Shown: positions 33,201 to 41,273 of the stretch, piece by piece
Position numbering within the stretch: position 1 is the first letter of the stretch
Layout of the letters: each line of letters starts with the position of its first letter
NCBI RefSeq assembly: GCF_000334455.1
Contig: NZ_BANX01000022.1
Location: forward strand, 1-41,854
Direction: 5' to 3'
Length of the DNA: 41,854 nucleotides
From: Gordonia soli NBRC 108243
GTDB taxonomy: Bacteria; Actinomycetota; Actinomycetes; Mycobacteriales; Mycobacteriaceae
Made by a program: the position numbers and the translations under genes
The notes under the pieces: generated by a model
The model's input: the letters and a program-made list of their open reading frames with translations, nothing else
Told to the model about the DNA's origin: nothing
Database searches by the model: none

Positions 33201-34165
33201 AAATAGAGATGAAAGAAGGGAATCGCAGCGACTGAAAGGTGAATATCTGTCGCTGAGGTCGCGTCCGTCGGCGCAGGTCCGCCGGTCAATTCAGATAGAT
33301 TCTTTGCGAGTGAGGATCCAGGCATTCTGACGTAATACGATGACTGCGCATCGCGTGGGACAAAGTACTGCTTCGGCGACGTTCTTAACTGTTCTCGAAT
33401 CGAATTCGAGACAGACGTCATCCGACTATAGTCGGGCAAATTGTGGCGAACTCCTTCCGGACCGATCACTGAGCGATCTACCAGTATGTCAGGGAGCCGC
33501 GCCCCTGAATTTGAATCGTCGACGCCTGTTAAGCCCCGTAGAGCGCGGGCGAGGGAATCGCGCAGGTCCTCCCGGGTGGTCCCGCCATCAGATGGGCCCT
33601 CTTGTCGTGGTGGCTGGGGCGGCTGAGGTGGCACGATGAAAGCGCTCGGCATGACATCAGAGCCGCAGCGTATTAGTTCAGTCCAGAAGTCAGGCCATTT
33701 CCAGTTGACCGGCGGTAGTGAGGTCAGCGTGACAGCTGACTGCGAAGGCCTAGGTCTAAGGTGTTCCAGTAGATCTCTCGCCGAGCACGCGTAGGTCCAA
33801 TTGCCAAACCACAGATTTCCCGCGCGCCTGTAAGCGAGATCCGCGCGACGTTGAGGTCCTAACCAATCGCTATCGTGAAGTTTCCCAGACCACGGGGGAA
33901 GAGGAAAGATGTAGTAAACCGGGATCATGGAGCTCACGTAACGCCGTAGCTGACTCACATCGACCGAGATTCGGTGTGTGTCGTGGCCGATCTGCTCGGG
34001 AACTTTTGCCTCGATCAGCACGCATTTCCCTGGAAGCGTACCCATATCCTCAATGCGGATATCTTCCCCAACAGTTGGCCACCACAAGCCACCCAAAGGG
34101 AAACGGTGACCGATATACATGCTCGCCCAGTGTTCGAATGTCTTCTCGGGGATGGATCGGACCAC
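33197..34165 (-). CDS. Orphan protein with PD-(D/E)XK nuclease-like motif
   Basis: This 322-aa protein belongs to no family I can name. The first 100 residues fit a restriction-endonuclease-like core: Glu11 in TFEHWASMYIG, Asp35 in GEDIRIED and Glu52-Ala-Lys54 in CVLIEAKV give the E...D...ExK pattern. QLRRY and the strand PVYYIFPLP follow, as in several nuclease families. The C-terminal two-thirds is without known motifs and includes a proline-rich PPQPPQPP linker. The region is clearly richer in A and T than its neighbours and has different codon use, suggesting recent transfer. The start is a GTG at 34165 with a distant aagg; Met16 is an alternative. No methyltransferase or partner gene adjoins. 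Confidence 0.6.
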   Translation of the reverse strand: MVRSIPEKTFEHWASMYIGHRFPLGGLWWPTVGEDIRIEDMGTLPGKCVLIEAKVPEQIGHDTHRISVDVSQLRRYVSSMIPVYYIFPLPPWSGKLHDSDWLGPQRRADLAYRRAGNLWFGNWTYACSARDLLEHLRPRPSQSAVTLTSLPPVNWKWPDFWTELIRCGSDVMPSAFIVPPQPPQPPRQEGPSDGGTTREDLRDSLARALRGLTGVDDSNSGARLPDILVDRSVIGPEGVRHNLPDYSRMTSVSNSIREQLRTSPKQYFVPRDAQSSYYVRMPGSSLAKNLSELTGGPAPTDATSATDIHLSVAAIPFFHLYL

Positions 34166-34351
34166 GTCGTTAGCATATAGGCCTTGGTCGTTGCTCGCGA
34201 GAGCCAGCTCAAATTCAGATCAGGTTCGATGGTGGACAGCGGGTGTAGTAGATATGGCGGTTGGCGCGTACAACGCAACGCTGCTAGGCACCACCGGATT
34301 GGCGATGGTTACATGCTGCGCCACAGAGTTGCGAGTGAGCGAGTCATCAGG

Positions 34352-34714
34352 TCAGCTTGGACACTCCACCGCCGCCAGCACCAACACCGCCGCCGCGACC
34401 GCCAGGAATGCCCCGGGAAATCCAATGTTGTAGAACACCTTTGCGCGGACGTGGAACCCGACCGCGCCGAGGTAGAACAGCACCAGGCCGGTCGATGCCG
34501 CCACCGCGAGCATCGGCACGTCGCCGACGAGCGCCACTGCTATGCCGACGGCTCCCGCAGCTTTGCAGGCGGCAAGCCACGGCAACCACGGTTCGGGTAC
34601 GTGGACTTCGGCCGAGTTGGCGAGGACGAACGGTGCGCGCGCGGAGTCGGCGATGGCGATGCCCAGGTTCATGGCGACGGCGATTGCACTGACGGTCAGA
34701 TACGCGATGTGCAT
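34352..34714 (-). CDS. DoxX-like small membrane protein
   Basis: This 120-aa protein has four hydrophobic helices and resembles the DoxX-like family (DoxX_2): MHIAYLTVSAIAVAMNLGIA, WLAACKAAGAVGIAVALVG, MLAVAASTGLVLFYLGAVGF and GAFLAVAAAVLVLAAVE. The ATG at 34714 is preceded by gggaggcggcgcacc. A promoter matching the ECF41 consensus lies 94-120 bases upstream, in front of the divergent sigma-factor gene, so it is probably a target of that sigma factor. DoxX-like proteins are often found with such sigma factors and with redox or thiol stress. Confidence 0.8.
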   Translation of the reverse strand: MHIAYLTVSAIAVAMNLGIAIADSARAPFVLANSAEVHVPEPWLPWLAACKAAGAVGIAVALVGDVPMLAVAASTGLVLFYLGAVGFHVRAKVFYNIGFPGAFLAVAAAVLVLAAVECPS

Positions 34715-34807
34715 GGTGCGCCGCCTCCCTCGTGCAGGGGGTGCGGATGTGATGTCATGGGTTGTCCTTTCAGCCCGACGGTCAGCTCTGTGGTGGTTCA
34801 CAGGGGT

Positions 34808-34834
34808 GACGCCGGAGGATGCGGAAAGGTGACA
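34808..34834 (-). promoter_or_regulatory. ECF41-type promoter driving the DoxX-like gene
   Basis: Read on the minus strand, TGTCACC (34834-34828) and CGTC (34811-34808) are separated by 16 bases. The established ECF41 consensus is TGTCACA, 16 bases, CGTC, so 10 of 11 core bases and the spacing agree. It sits just upstream of the sigma-factor gene start and points away from it toward the DoxX-like gene. Confidence 0.65.
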
Positions 34835-34836
34835 GG

Positions 34837-35730
34837 GTGGACGAGATGAGCGTGACGAGCGCGTTCGAGGTGGATCGACCTCGCCTGTGGTCGATCGCAT
34901 ATCGGATGACCGGGCGCGTGCACGATGCCGAGGACGTTCTCCAGGCGGCGTGGCTGAAAGCGGACGCGGCCGAGCGATCATCGACACCGATCGCCTCCCC
35001 GACGGGCTGGCTGTCGACGGTCGTTTCACGCGAGGCGATCGATGTGTTGCGGCGCCGACAGCGTCGCGCCGAGGTGTCATTGGACGCGGGTGACACTCCG
35101 GTCGAGAGCGTCGACGGACCCGAAACCGATTACATCCATGTCGAATCCGTCGGTCGAGCACTCCTGGTCGTGTTGAATCGCTTGACTCCCGAGCAGCGTG
35201 CCGCGTACGTCCTGCACGACATGTTCGACGTCCCGTTCGCGACGATCGCCGATCTGCTGACGGTCAGCACCGCCGCCGCGAAACAGTTGGCGTCGCGTGC
35301 ACGACGCCGCGTCGCACCCCCGAACACACTGGAGCACGGCGCCGATCGCTCGATGGTCGAGGCCTACCTGGCAGCATCCCGCGACGGCGACATCGAGGGG
35401 CTTCTCGCCGTCCTCGCACCCGACGTCGTCCGCACCAGCGAGCCGACGCTGGTACCGGACGGACACCAGATGATCCGAGGCGCTCGCTCGGTGGCGGAGC
35501 AGACCCGACTGTTCGCCGATCGCGCTCAGGTGTCGGCCATCGCCCTGATCGATGGCCGACCCGCCGTCATCGTCGCGCCACATGGTCGGCTCCGCGCTGC
35601 GATGCTGTTCACGATCGACGCCGGCCGCATCGCGGCGATCCGAGTCGTCGGATCCGCAACGCTCGACGACAGTGAAATCGCCCCGGTGGAGGGCCCGCCC
35701 GGCCTGTCATCTGACCGAACCACACAGTGA
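34837..35730 (+). CDS. ECF sigma factor with C-terminal SnoaL-like domain (ECF41/SigJ type)
   Basis: This is a 297-aa extracytoplasmic-function sigma factor. Region 2 is at residues about 8-75 (RPRLWSIAYRMTGRVHDAED, WLSTVVSREAIDVLRRRQ) and region 4 at about 105-160 (LTPEQRAAYVLHDMFDVPFA, AAKQLASRARRRV). A fused SnoaL-like domain fills the rest, controlling activity in place of an anti-sigma factor. The DGGGK and NPDKL motifs typical of ECF41 are not obvious (VPDGHQMIRG occurs instead), so it may belong to the related SigJ group. The GTG at 34837 has ggaaagg upstream; ATG 34846 is an alternative. Neighbouring DoxX-like and epimerase genes match the known ECF41 gene context. Confidence 0.85.
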   Translation: MDEMSVTSAFEVDRPRLWSIAYRMTGRVHDAEDVLQAAWLKADAAERSSTPIASPTGWLSTVVSREAIDVLRRRQRRAEVSLDAGDTPVESVDGPETDYIHVESVGRALLVVLNRLTPEQRAAYVLHDMFDVPFATIADLLTVSTAAAKQLASRARRRVAPPNTLEHGADRSMVEAYLAASRDGDIEGLLAVLAPDVVRTSEPTLVPDGHQMIRGARSVAEQTRLFADRAQVSAIALIDGRPAVIVAPHGRLRAAMLFTIDAGRIAAIRVVGSATLDDSEIAPVEGPPGLSSDRTTQ

Positions 35731-35741
35731 TCGGCGGCATA

Positions 35742-35769
35742 TTGATCGATGGCGCAACAGGTCTAGTCT
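35742..35769 (+). promoter_or_regulatory. Probable leaderless promoter of the epimerase gene
   Basis: TTGATC (35742-35747), a 16-base spacer and TAGTCT (35764-35769) fit a housekeeping promoter. Transcription would begin exactly at the A of the ATG at 35776, and no ribosome-binding site precedes it, so the mRNA is probably leaderless. The gene therefore seems able to be expressed without the ECF promoter. Confidence 0.5.
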
Positions 35770-35775
35770 CCGAAC

Positions 35776-36729
35776 ATGGGTACCGATGCATCGTCTCGCA
35801 CCCCGCCGACACGAGTGGTGATCGCCGGTGGCAGCGGCGCCCTCGGACGGCGCATCGCCGACGATCTGAGCGCCCGCGGCATCGAGGTCACGATCCTGAC
35901 CAGGTCCGTCGACCCGCGGTCGGCGTACCGACAGGTGGAGTGGGACGGCCGCACGAGCGGCCCATGGACCGCCGTCCTCGACTCGGACGAACCGACCGCA
36001 CTCATCAACCTCGCAGGCAAGCTGGTCGACTGTCGTCCAACGGCTGCGAACATCGATGAGCTTCGCCGGAGTCGTGTCGAGCCGACGCTGGCGCTGGTGG
36101 AGGCATCCGCGTCGACGAGAAGGCTGCTGACACACTGGATTCAGGCGAGCACCACCGCGATCTGGAGCGATGCCGGCGAGACCTGGTGTACCGAGGACAC
36201 CCCGGTACCGCCCGGACTCCCGCAGATGACCGGTGTGGCGCAACCGTGGGAGCAGGCATCGACCGATGCGCGCGCAGACCACCGCATCGTGCTCCGAACC
36301 TCCATCGTTCTCGACGCCGATTCGCCTGCCCTGCAACGGCTCGTGATGCTGACCCGATTCGGGCTCGGTGGTCGGGTGAGCCACGGCCGGCAGTGGATCA
36401 GTTGGATCCACATCGATGACTGGCTCCGCATCGTCCGCGCCGGCCTCGATCTGGAGCCAAGCGTCGCGCTCCCATCGGGCGTGGTCATCGCGGCCACCGA
36501 CAATCCGGTGCGCAACGTCGACCTGATGGCGACGCTCCGCAGGCACCTGCACCGACCTCCCGCCCCGCCGACGCCCGCACCCGTATTGCGGCTGGGTGCG
36601 ATCTTGCTGCGAACCGACTCTGCACTCGGACTCACCGGCCGGCGGGCGAGGTCCCGGGTCCTGGCCGAGCAGGGATTCGAGTTCCGGTACCCGGAGCTCG
36701 ACGGAGCGCTTGCTGATCTGATCGGTTGA
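35776..36729 (+). CDS. TIGR01777-family NAD(P)-dependent epimerase (DUF1731)
   Basis: This 317-aa extended-SDR protein is of the TIGR01777/YfcH type. It begins with RVVIAGGSGALGRRIADDL, a GxxGxxG motif, and continues with ALINLAGKLVDCR, LRRSRVEPTLAL and WISWIHIDDWLRI, all characteristic. The C-terminal DUF1731-like segment is GFEFRYPELDGALADLI. YfcH-like proteins bind NADP(H), but their substrate is unknown. The catalytic YxxxK is absent, as in many members of this family. It follows the ECF sigma gene by 45 bases and is the 'epimerase' partner often seen with ECF41 factors. Confidence 0.88.
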   Translation: MGTDASSRTPPTRVVIAGGSGALGRRIADDLSARGIEVTILTRSVDPRSAYRQVEWDGRTSGPWTAVLDSDEPTALINLAGKLVDCRPTAANIDELRRSRVEPTLALVEASASTRRLLTHWIQASTTAIWSDAGETWCTEDTPVPPGLPQMTGVAQPWEQASTDARADHRIVLRTSIVLDADSPALQRLVMLTRFGLGGRVSHGRQWISWIHIDDWLRIVRAGLDLEPSVALPSGVVIAATDNPVRNVDLMATLRRHLHRPPAPPTPAPVLRLGAILLRTDSALGLTGRRARSRVLAEQGFEFRYPELDGALADLIG

Positions 36730-36844
36730 CAATCGCTGCGGCAAGGCCTAATTCGATGCTCAATTCTGAACTGCATCCGCCAGCGGTGTGAGTTGTCCGG
36801 GGGCAGAGGACCGATCTCGATGCTGCAAATCACCGATCGGCAAG

Positions 36845-37130
36845 TCATCCGCGCCAGATGAAGTCGACGCGTGGGGGCGTGCGGATGTCGTTTCGCTGAA
36901 ACCACACCGGAGAGTTGGGCGGTTGGGAGACGAAGAGGCCGTGTGCTGCCGCGACGGTGCGGTCGTAGTGGCTCGGCCAGTTGATGGATGCCGCCAGCTC
37001 GTCGATCCGGGTTCATCCGGCGGAACAGCGCACGGATCCCATGCTCCCAAACCACACGGATTCGATTCTCAAGCCACGAATCCGGGCGCCACCCATCGGT
37101 GCGGGGTGGTTAGCACCGCATTCCACCAAA
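36845..37130 (-). pseudogene. Probable decayed gene fragment
   Basis: The 443-base gap 36730-37172 has no intact gene, but the minus strand carries protein-like sequence in two frames. One frame reads WRPDSWLENRIRVVWEHGIR and then ALFRRMNPDR. After a shift near 37005, a second frame reads IDELAASINWPSHYDRTVAA, then VSQPPNSPVWFQRNDIRTPP, ending RVDFIWRG and a stop at 36845-36847. The joined reading looks like the C-terminus of a real protein broken by a frameshift, with its start missing. I do not recognise the family. This could be chance. Confidence 0.35.
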
Positions 37131-37172
37131 TGCCGCGCGCCACTAGGAGTACTGTATGCCGGACTCAGTGGC

Positions 37173-37874
37173 TCAAAGTCCGAGAAGCTTTCGCTTTGCC
37201 GCAGCGAACTCCTCATCGTCGAGTACGCCCTGGTCTTTGAACGCGACCAATCTCGCCAGTTCGTTGTTGAGATCGACTTTCGGGGCCGCGTCGACGGACG
37301 GGGTGGAGTGGGCCGGACTCGTCGGCGTGGGATGGAAGCCGGAATAGTTGACGTGTTGGGTCTGCTGCTTGGTGCGAAGGCGTTCGCGCGCTTCATGCGA
37401 CACCCGATTGAGGGCGCTCACGCCCTCGCGGAAGTTCTCGACATCGATGAGCTCGACGCGTTCGCGGGCACCTGTGCTTCGGATGGAGAACAGTACGATG
37501 GTGCCGACTCCGCGGGCCTTCTGTGTCATGGTCTGATTGGCGTCGACGTCATGGATCTCATGTGTGCGAATTTGCTGAGCCCGAGTCGAGAGGGTGCCCC
37601 TTTCGAAGTACAGGTACTCCTCGGTCAGCTTGTACCGCCCTCCACCGATACCGGTAACCGGCTTACCGACGGCTGACCAGAGTGCGCCAGGATCGGTGGA
37701 CGGATCGTCCTTCTGGACGAGATTCCGAGCGAATTGTGACGCTGCGGTGGATGGGCGTGCCTTGTCGACTGTCTGTGGTACATGCGTGTGCTGCGTCCAC
37801 TGAGCACCGTCCCACCATCGAAGAGTGCCAGTTCCGTCGTCGTGCCAGCCGGCGGGGGCGCTGCTGTTGCTCAT
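37173..37874 (-). CDS. DUF2510-PH-SHOCT domain protein
   Basis: This 233-aa protein has three short domains. A DUF2510 motif comes first (PAGWHDDGTGTLRWWDGAQW, residues 7-26). A pleckstrin-homology-like domain of the bacterial type lies at about residues 70-150 (RYKLTEEYLYFERGTLSTRA, IVLFSIRSTGARERVELIDV). A C-terminal SHOCT motif at about 200-233 reads ELARLVAFKDQGVLDDEEFA, then AAKRKLLGL. Such proteins are common in actinobacteria and are thought to act in membrane-linked or oligomeric assemblies; no function is established. It is monocistronic. Confidence 0.85.
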   Translation of the reverse strand: MSNSSAPAGWHDDGTGTLRWWDGAQWTQHTHVPQTVDKARPSTAASQFARNLVQKDDPSTDPGALWSAVGKPVTGIGGGRYKLTEEYLYFERGTLSTRAQQIRTHEIHDVDANQTMTQKARGVGTIVLFSIRSTGARERVELIDVENFREGVSALNRVSHEARERLRTKQQTQHVNYSGFHPTPTSPAHSTPSVDAAPKVDLNNELARLVAFKDQGVLDDEEFAAAKRKLLGL

Positions 37875-37940
37875 GAGCGGAAGTCTAGCCAGCAGCGTGG
37901 TCGGTGAGCGCTGAACTCGCGCAGAGCAGTCGAGCGGTGC

Positions 37941-38582
37941 TCAGCCCAGTGCGATGAGCGGCAGAAACGCGAGGATGAAGATGAACAGCAGGGTGACGCC
38001 GAGGACGGCGACGAGCGGTCCGACGCCGTTGTACTGCTGAGGTGCGGGGCCGAGCGAGCCGCGGCTGAAGGCCCACAGGGGTGCCCGGTATTCGACCTCG
38101 GTGATGTGGCCGGGGTGTGCGACGAGCGTTGCGTCGGCGGGACCGACCTGCGACGGCAGGAAGTACGGCACGTGGACGCTGACGTGGTGCTGGCCGGGCG
38201 GGACGGAGTAGACGTTGCGGCCCCAGCCGGTTGGCGGCACGAGCTGGCCGTTGATGGCGACCTTGGGCTTGATGAAGAAGAACCAGGACAGCGGGAAGAA
38301 CTTGGTGTCGACCGCGATTGCCGACTGTCCCTGCGGTCCGCCCTGCTGCTGGGGCGGTGCCGCGGGCGGCTGATGGGGGGCGGGCTGCTGGCCGCGGAAC
38401 TGCGGTGCGCCCTGCCCCTGCTGCGGCGGGTACGGCTGGTTGGGGAACTGCGGACCTGCAGGCCACTGCTGGGGCGGTCCGGCCGGCGGGAACTGCGGGC
38501 CTCGTGGTGCTTGCGGGGGAGGTCCATAGCCTTGCGGATGGCGAGGCGGCTGCTGGCCAAACGGTGGCTGCGGTGCGTTCAC
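37941..38582 (-). CDS. Proline/glutamine-rich protein with C-terminal membrane helix
   Basis: This 213-aa protein has an N-terminal half of low complexity made of Pro, Gln and Gly (PQAPRGPQFPPAGPPQQWPA and similar). It then has a beta-rich domain, AINGQLVPPTGWGRNVYSVP followed by GQHHVSVHVPYFLPSQVGPA, and ends in one membrane segment (VAVLGVTLLFIFILAFLPLI). A short hydrophobic FPLSWFFFI lies before the beta domain. It is probably a tail-anchored membrane protein with a disordered cytoplasmic arm. The family is not recognised. Confidence 0.7.
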   Translation of the reverse strand: MNAPQPPFGQQPPRHPQGYGPPPQAPRGPQFPPAGPPQQWPAGPQFPNQPYPPQQGQGAPQFRGQQPAPHQPPAAPPQQQGGPQGQSAIAVDTKFFPLSWFFFIKPKVAINGQLVPPTGWGRNVYSVPPGQHHVSVHVPYFLPSQVGPADATLVAHPGHITEVEYRAPLWAFSRGSLGPAPQQYNGVGPLVAVLGVTLLFIFILAFLPLIALG

Positions 38583-38756
38583 GAATCCCCCGAACTGAGT
38601 GCGGCACGGCTGTCAGCGATCAATGTAACGCCCTTGTGCGATCGGGGCATCCGTCGGTCCCGGTGGGTCATCTGAACGGACCACGGTGGTTCTGAAGGTG
38701 GTCGTGGATGAGTTATCTGCGTGTGCGGCAGGGTGTCCGGGTTGTCGGGTTCTGGC

Positions 38757-39338
38757 TCAGGTTTCGGCCTGGGGGCGCGCCAGGATTGCCGAGGCAAGAC
38801 CGCGCACCAGTTCGCTCTCTCGTCGACCGAGGGCCCGGCCGGCCTGGAGGTGACGTCGCACTGCCGCCAATGGCAGGTCGATCAATGCGAACGCGATCTG
38901 GTCAGGTGTTGCCACAGTCTGGTCGGCGAGAGTCGCTACGACGCTGCGGATCTCTCGCTCGATAACCTCGGTGTCGTAGCTGGATGTTCCGGCTCCTTCC
39001 ACGTCGAAGGTTCGGGAGCCGGCCTGGAGGACCTGGGCTCGCGCGGGTTTCTCACGGCACCAGTCGACGATCCAGGCCGCGCTGTCGATCGCGTCGGCGA
39101 TCGTCGGATTACCGCCGAGGACCTGACGGTAGTCGTCGTAGAAGCGCTCGGCGGAGCGTGACCACAGCGTTCGTAACAGCGTTTCACGGTCGGGGAACCG
39201 GTAGTAGATGGAACCGTTGGATGCTCCCAGTTCGTCGGCGACCGCACCCAGCGTCACGGCCCGGACGCCTCTAGCGGCGAAGATCGTCGCCGCCGCATCG
39301 ATGAAGTCGTCGACGCCGTGTTTCGGTGGCCTTCCCAT
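38757..39338 (-). CDS. TetR-family transcriptional regulator
   Basis: This 193-aa repressor has a clear N-terminal helix-turn-helix (DDFIDAAATIFAARGVRAVT, LGAVADELGASNGSIYYRFP). The C-terminal ligand domain is of ordinary TetR length and without a recognisable subfamily mark. It is divergent from the PNPOx-like gene at 39432, and paired palindromes at 39354-39383 begin 16 bases from its start, so it probably represses itself and that neighbour. Confidence 0.88.
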   Translation of the reverse strand: MGRPPKHGVDDFIDAAATIFAARGVRAVTLGAVADELGASNGSIYYRFPDRETLLRTLWSRSAERFYDDYRQVLGGNPTIADAIDSAAWIVDWCREKPARAQVLQAGSRTFDVEGAGTSSYDTEVIEREIRSVVATLADQTVATPDQIAFALIDLPLAAVRRHLQAGRALGRRESELVRGLASAILARPQAET

Positions 39339-39353
39339 GGTTGTGGAGTCTAT

Positions 39354-39383
39354 GCTCTACTTGATTGTAGAGCTGTCACTCTA
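39354..39383. promoter_or_regulatory. Overlapping palindromes, probable TetR operator
   Basis: GCTCTAC (39354-39360) and GTAGAGC (39367-39373) are perfect 7-base inverted repeats 6 bases apart. The right arm also pairs, as TAGAG (39368-39372), with CTCTA at 39379-39383. The result is three CTCTA half-sites in alternating orientation, suited to one or two TetR dimers. It lies in the shared promoter region of the divergent genes. Confidence 0.65.
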
Positions 39384-39431
39384 AAAGGGGGCGATCATGC
39401 TGATGCGATCTTCGGCGTACGGGCACACCCC

Positions 39432-39953
39432 ATGTCGTGTGGCGTGTGTGGCGGGTGCGTGGTGATCACCGAGCGCGAGTGGGCCGCGGCGCGGAGTGTC
39501 ACCCGCAGGTCGGTTCGCGGAGCATTGCATTGCAGCATCGCGAGTACGAATGCCGATGGCTCGCCGCATGTCACACCGATCGGCTCGCTCATGTTGGGGA
39601 GTGTGGGCTGTGCGATCTATTTCGATGTCTTCAACGTGCGCTTGGCGGAGAACGTCGAGTCTCGTCCTGAGGTTGCAGTTCTCGCTGTCGATTCCGGCCG
39701 TTCGCTGTGGTTGCCGGCGCTTGTCCGCGGAGAGTTCGCCCGGCCGCCCGGGATCCGGCTGGTCGGAACGGTTGGGGGCCGACGACCGAGCACGGCTGAG
39801 GAGGTCGCGCGCTTCCATCGAGTGGTCGGACCGCTACTGCGGACCCGTGGCGGCGCGACGTTGTGGCGATCGCTTCCGGTGGTGCGCGATGTGACGGTGG
39901 AGAGCATCGACCACCTGAGGATGGGGTCGCTGACTCCCGGGGTGCGCACCTGA
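39432..39953 (+). CDS. Pyridoxamine-5'-phosphate-oxidase-like flavin-binding protein
   Basis: This 173-aa protein has a split-barrel FMN-binding fold of the PNPOx type: LHCSIASTNADGSPHVTPIG, IYFDVFNVRLAENVESRPEV and VRGEFARPPG match the usual strands. It could be a flavin- or F420-dependent reductase of small molecules. The N-terminus MSCGVCGGC has three cysteines at CxxCxxC, unusual for this family. The start could instead be the GTG at 39462, which would remove them. It is divergent from the TetR regulator, suggesting an inducible detoxification role. Confidence 0.75.
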   Translation: MSCGVCGGCVVITEREWAAARSVTRRSVRGALHCSIASTNADGSPHVTPIGSLMLGSVGCAIYFDVFNVRLAENVESRPEVAVLAVDSGRSLWLPALVRGEFARPPGIRLVGTVGGRRPSTAEEVARFHRVVGPLLRTRGGATLWRSLPVVRDVTVESIDHLRMGSLTPGVRT

Positions 39954-39997
39954 CTGGTGGTGCGGGCGCGTAAGCGATCGCCAGGCCATTATCGGCG

Positions 39998-41179
39998 TCA
40001 GCCGCTCGGTCGACGATCGCGTTCGGCGGCCTCACCTCCCCGCAGCACGATGATGCGGAGCGCATCGCGGAGCTTGTCGGTCGTTGCCCGCCATGCTCGT
40101 TCTTCGTGTCGGCAGGCGGCGGCTTCGTCGTGATCGCCGGCCACGTCGGCCTCGACTGCTGACTTCATCCACGCCAGATACTGCTCCTGCGACGTGTGGA
40201 TGTAGCGCAGGACGGCCGACTGGTCGTGGCGACAGATGGTCGCCACCTCCTGCGCGTCGAGCGAGGTGCCGTCTTCGTCGAGCACGATGAGCGTCTGTAG
40301 CGGGTCCGGTAGGCGCTCGTCGTCACCGTCGGTGCGGGGCAGTTCGCGTTCGACCTTGGTGAGCGCGGCGATGACATCCGGTGCGGACTCCGCCATGAAC
40401 TCGAGCCAGCGGCCGAGTCCGGTGGTGAGGTTCTCCCGGTGGAAGGCGGTCATCCCGATCGTGCTGAACGCCATCAGCGACGTCTGGTGGAGCGTGAGCG
40501 TGATGCCTGGCCATCGAACCGACTCGGCCGCAATGTATGCGGACGCCGCTGCGGTGTCAGGGACCTCGCCGATCACCGTCGCGAAGAACTCCACCGCTGC
40601 TTGTTCGTCGAGCACTCGTAGCCAGGAGGGAACGGTCCGGGTCGGCAACGGCACGTCGCCGTCCTCATCGACGGTGATCCGCCCGCCTGCGATGTCTTCC
40701 AGTGCGGCGGCGATCAGGCTGAGGAGGTGATCACGGCTGTCCGGGATGACTCCGACCGCCACACTCGGCTCCGCGACGACTCCGCGTGCGCCGACCAGGA
40801 ACGTCGGATGGACGACCTCCCAGATCTCGCGCAAGGCGGTAACCGCGATGTGGGCGAGCTCGTCGGCACGCCGTGCCCCGACCTCGAAGATGAGCCGGCT
40901 ATCACGCAGGAGACGCCACCCGGCGTCGGTCAGGGTGTCGAGTTGCTGGAGCTTGAACTCGACTGTCGGGTGCAGGTCGAGGACATGCGCCGTACAGCGG
41001 AGTCGGCGAGCGCGCGTCCGAGTGAAGGTGAGGACGCCGTGCGGGCCGTCAGGAAACTCCCGTGCCTGCTCGACGACGTGCTCGTCACCGGGCTGCAGCG
41101 TGGCGAGCCGGTCGGCGAGCGCTACGGCGAACGCACGCCACGCTCCGTCGACCTCAGCGTCGAAATCGAACTGTCGCAT
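39998..41179 (-). CDS. Possible TY-Chap-domain protein
   Basis: This is a 393-aa cytoplasmic protein from the ATG at 41179, which follows ggagaagcg. The opening AWRAFAVALADRLATLQPGD and later VEFKLQQLDTLTDAGWRLL resemble the actinobacterial TY-Chap N-terminal domain, related to type III secretion/YbjN peptide-binding chaperones. The middle (SWLRVLDEQAAVEFFATVIG) and the helical C-terminus (AVLRYIHTSQEQYLAWMKSA) could be further TY-Chap modules. TY-Chap proteins are predicted to chaperone secreted or toxin-like effectors. The family call is from memory of the pattern and is uncertain. No effector gene is obvious nearby. Confidence 0.6.
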   Translation of the reverse strand: MRQFDFDAEVDGAWRAFAVALADRLATLQPGDEHVVEQAREFPDGPHGVLTFTRTRARRLRCTAHVLDLHPTVEFKLQQLDTLTDAGWRLLRDSRLIFEVGARRADELAHIAVTALREIWEVVHPTFLVGARGVVAEPSVAVGVIPDSRDHLLSLIAAALEDIAGGRITVDEDGDVPLPTRTVPSWLRVLDEQAAVEFFATVIGEVPDTAAASAYIAAESVRWPGITLTLHQTSLMAFSTIGMTAFHRENLTTGLGRWLEFMAESAPDVIAALTKVERELPRTDGDDERLPDPLQTLIVLDEDGTSLDAQEVATICRHDQSAVLRYIHTSQEQYLAWMKSAVEADVAGDHDEAAACRHEERAWRATTDKLRDALRIIVLRGGEAAERDRRPSG

Positions 41180-41273
41180 CGCTTCTCCTTTCCGATCGGC
41201 TGCTCGGCGCGTGTTCTGCGCGTCCATTCACCTGAACGATAGGGGAGGGGGACGACAAGTTGGGTGGGTGAGA

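Noticed and set aside
33160..34350. Insertion-sequence ends around the A/T-rich gene
   Set aside because: No terminal inverted repeats, target-site duplication or transposase remnant could be seen; only a short palindrome at 33187-33200.
37055..37085. tRNA-like T-arm (ggattcgattctc)
   Set aside because: No matching acceptor, D or anticodon stem could be placed around it.
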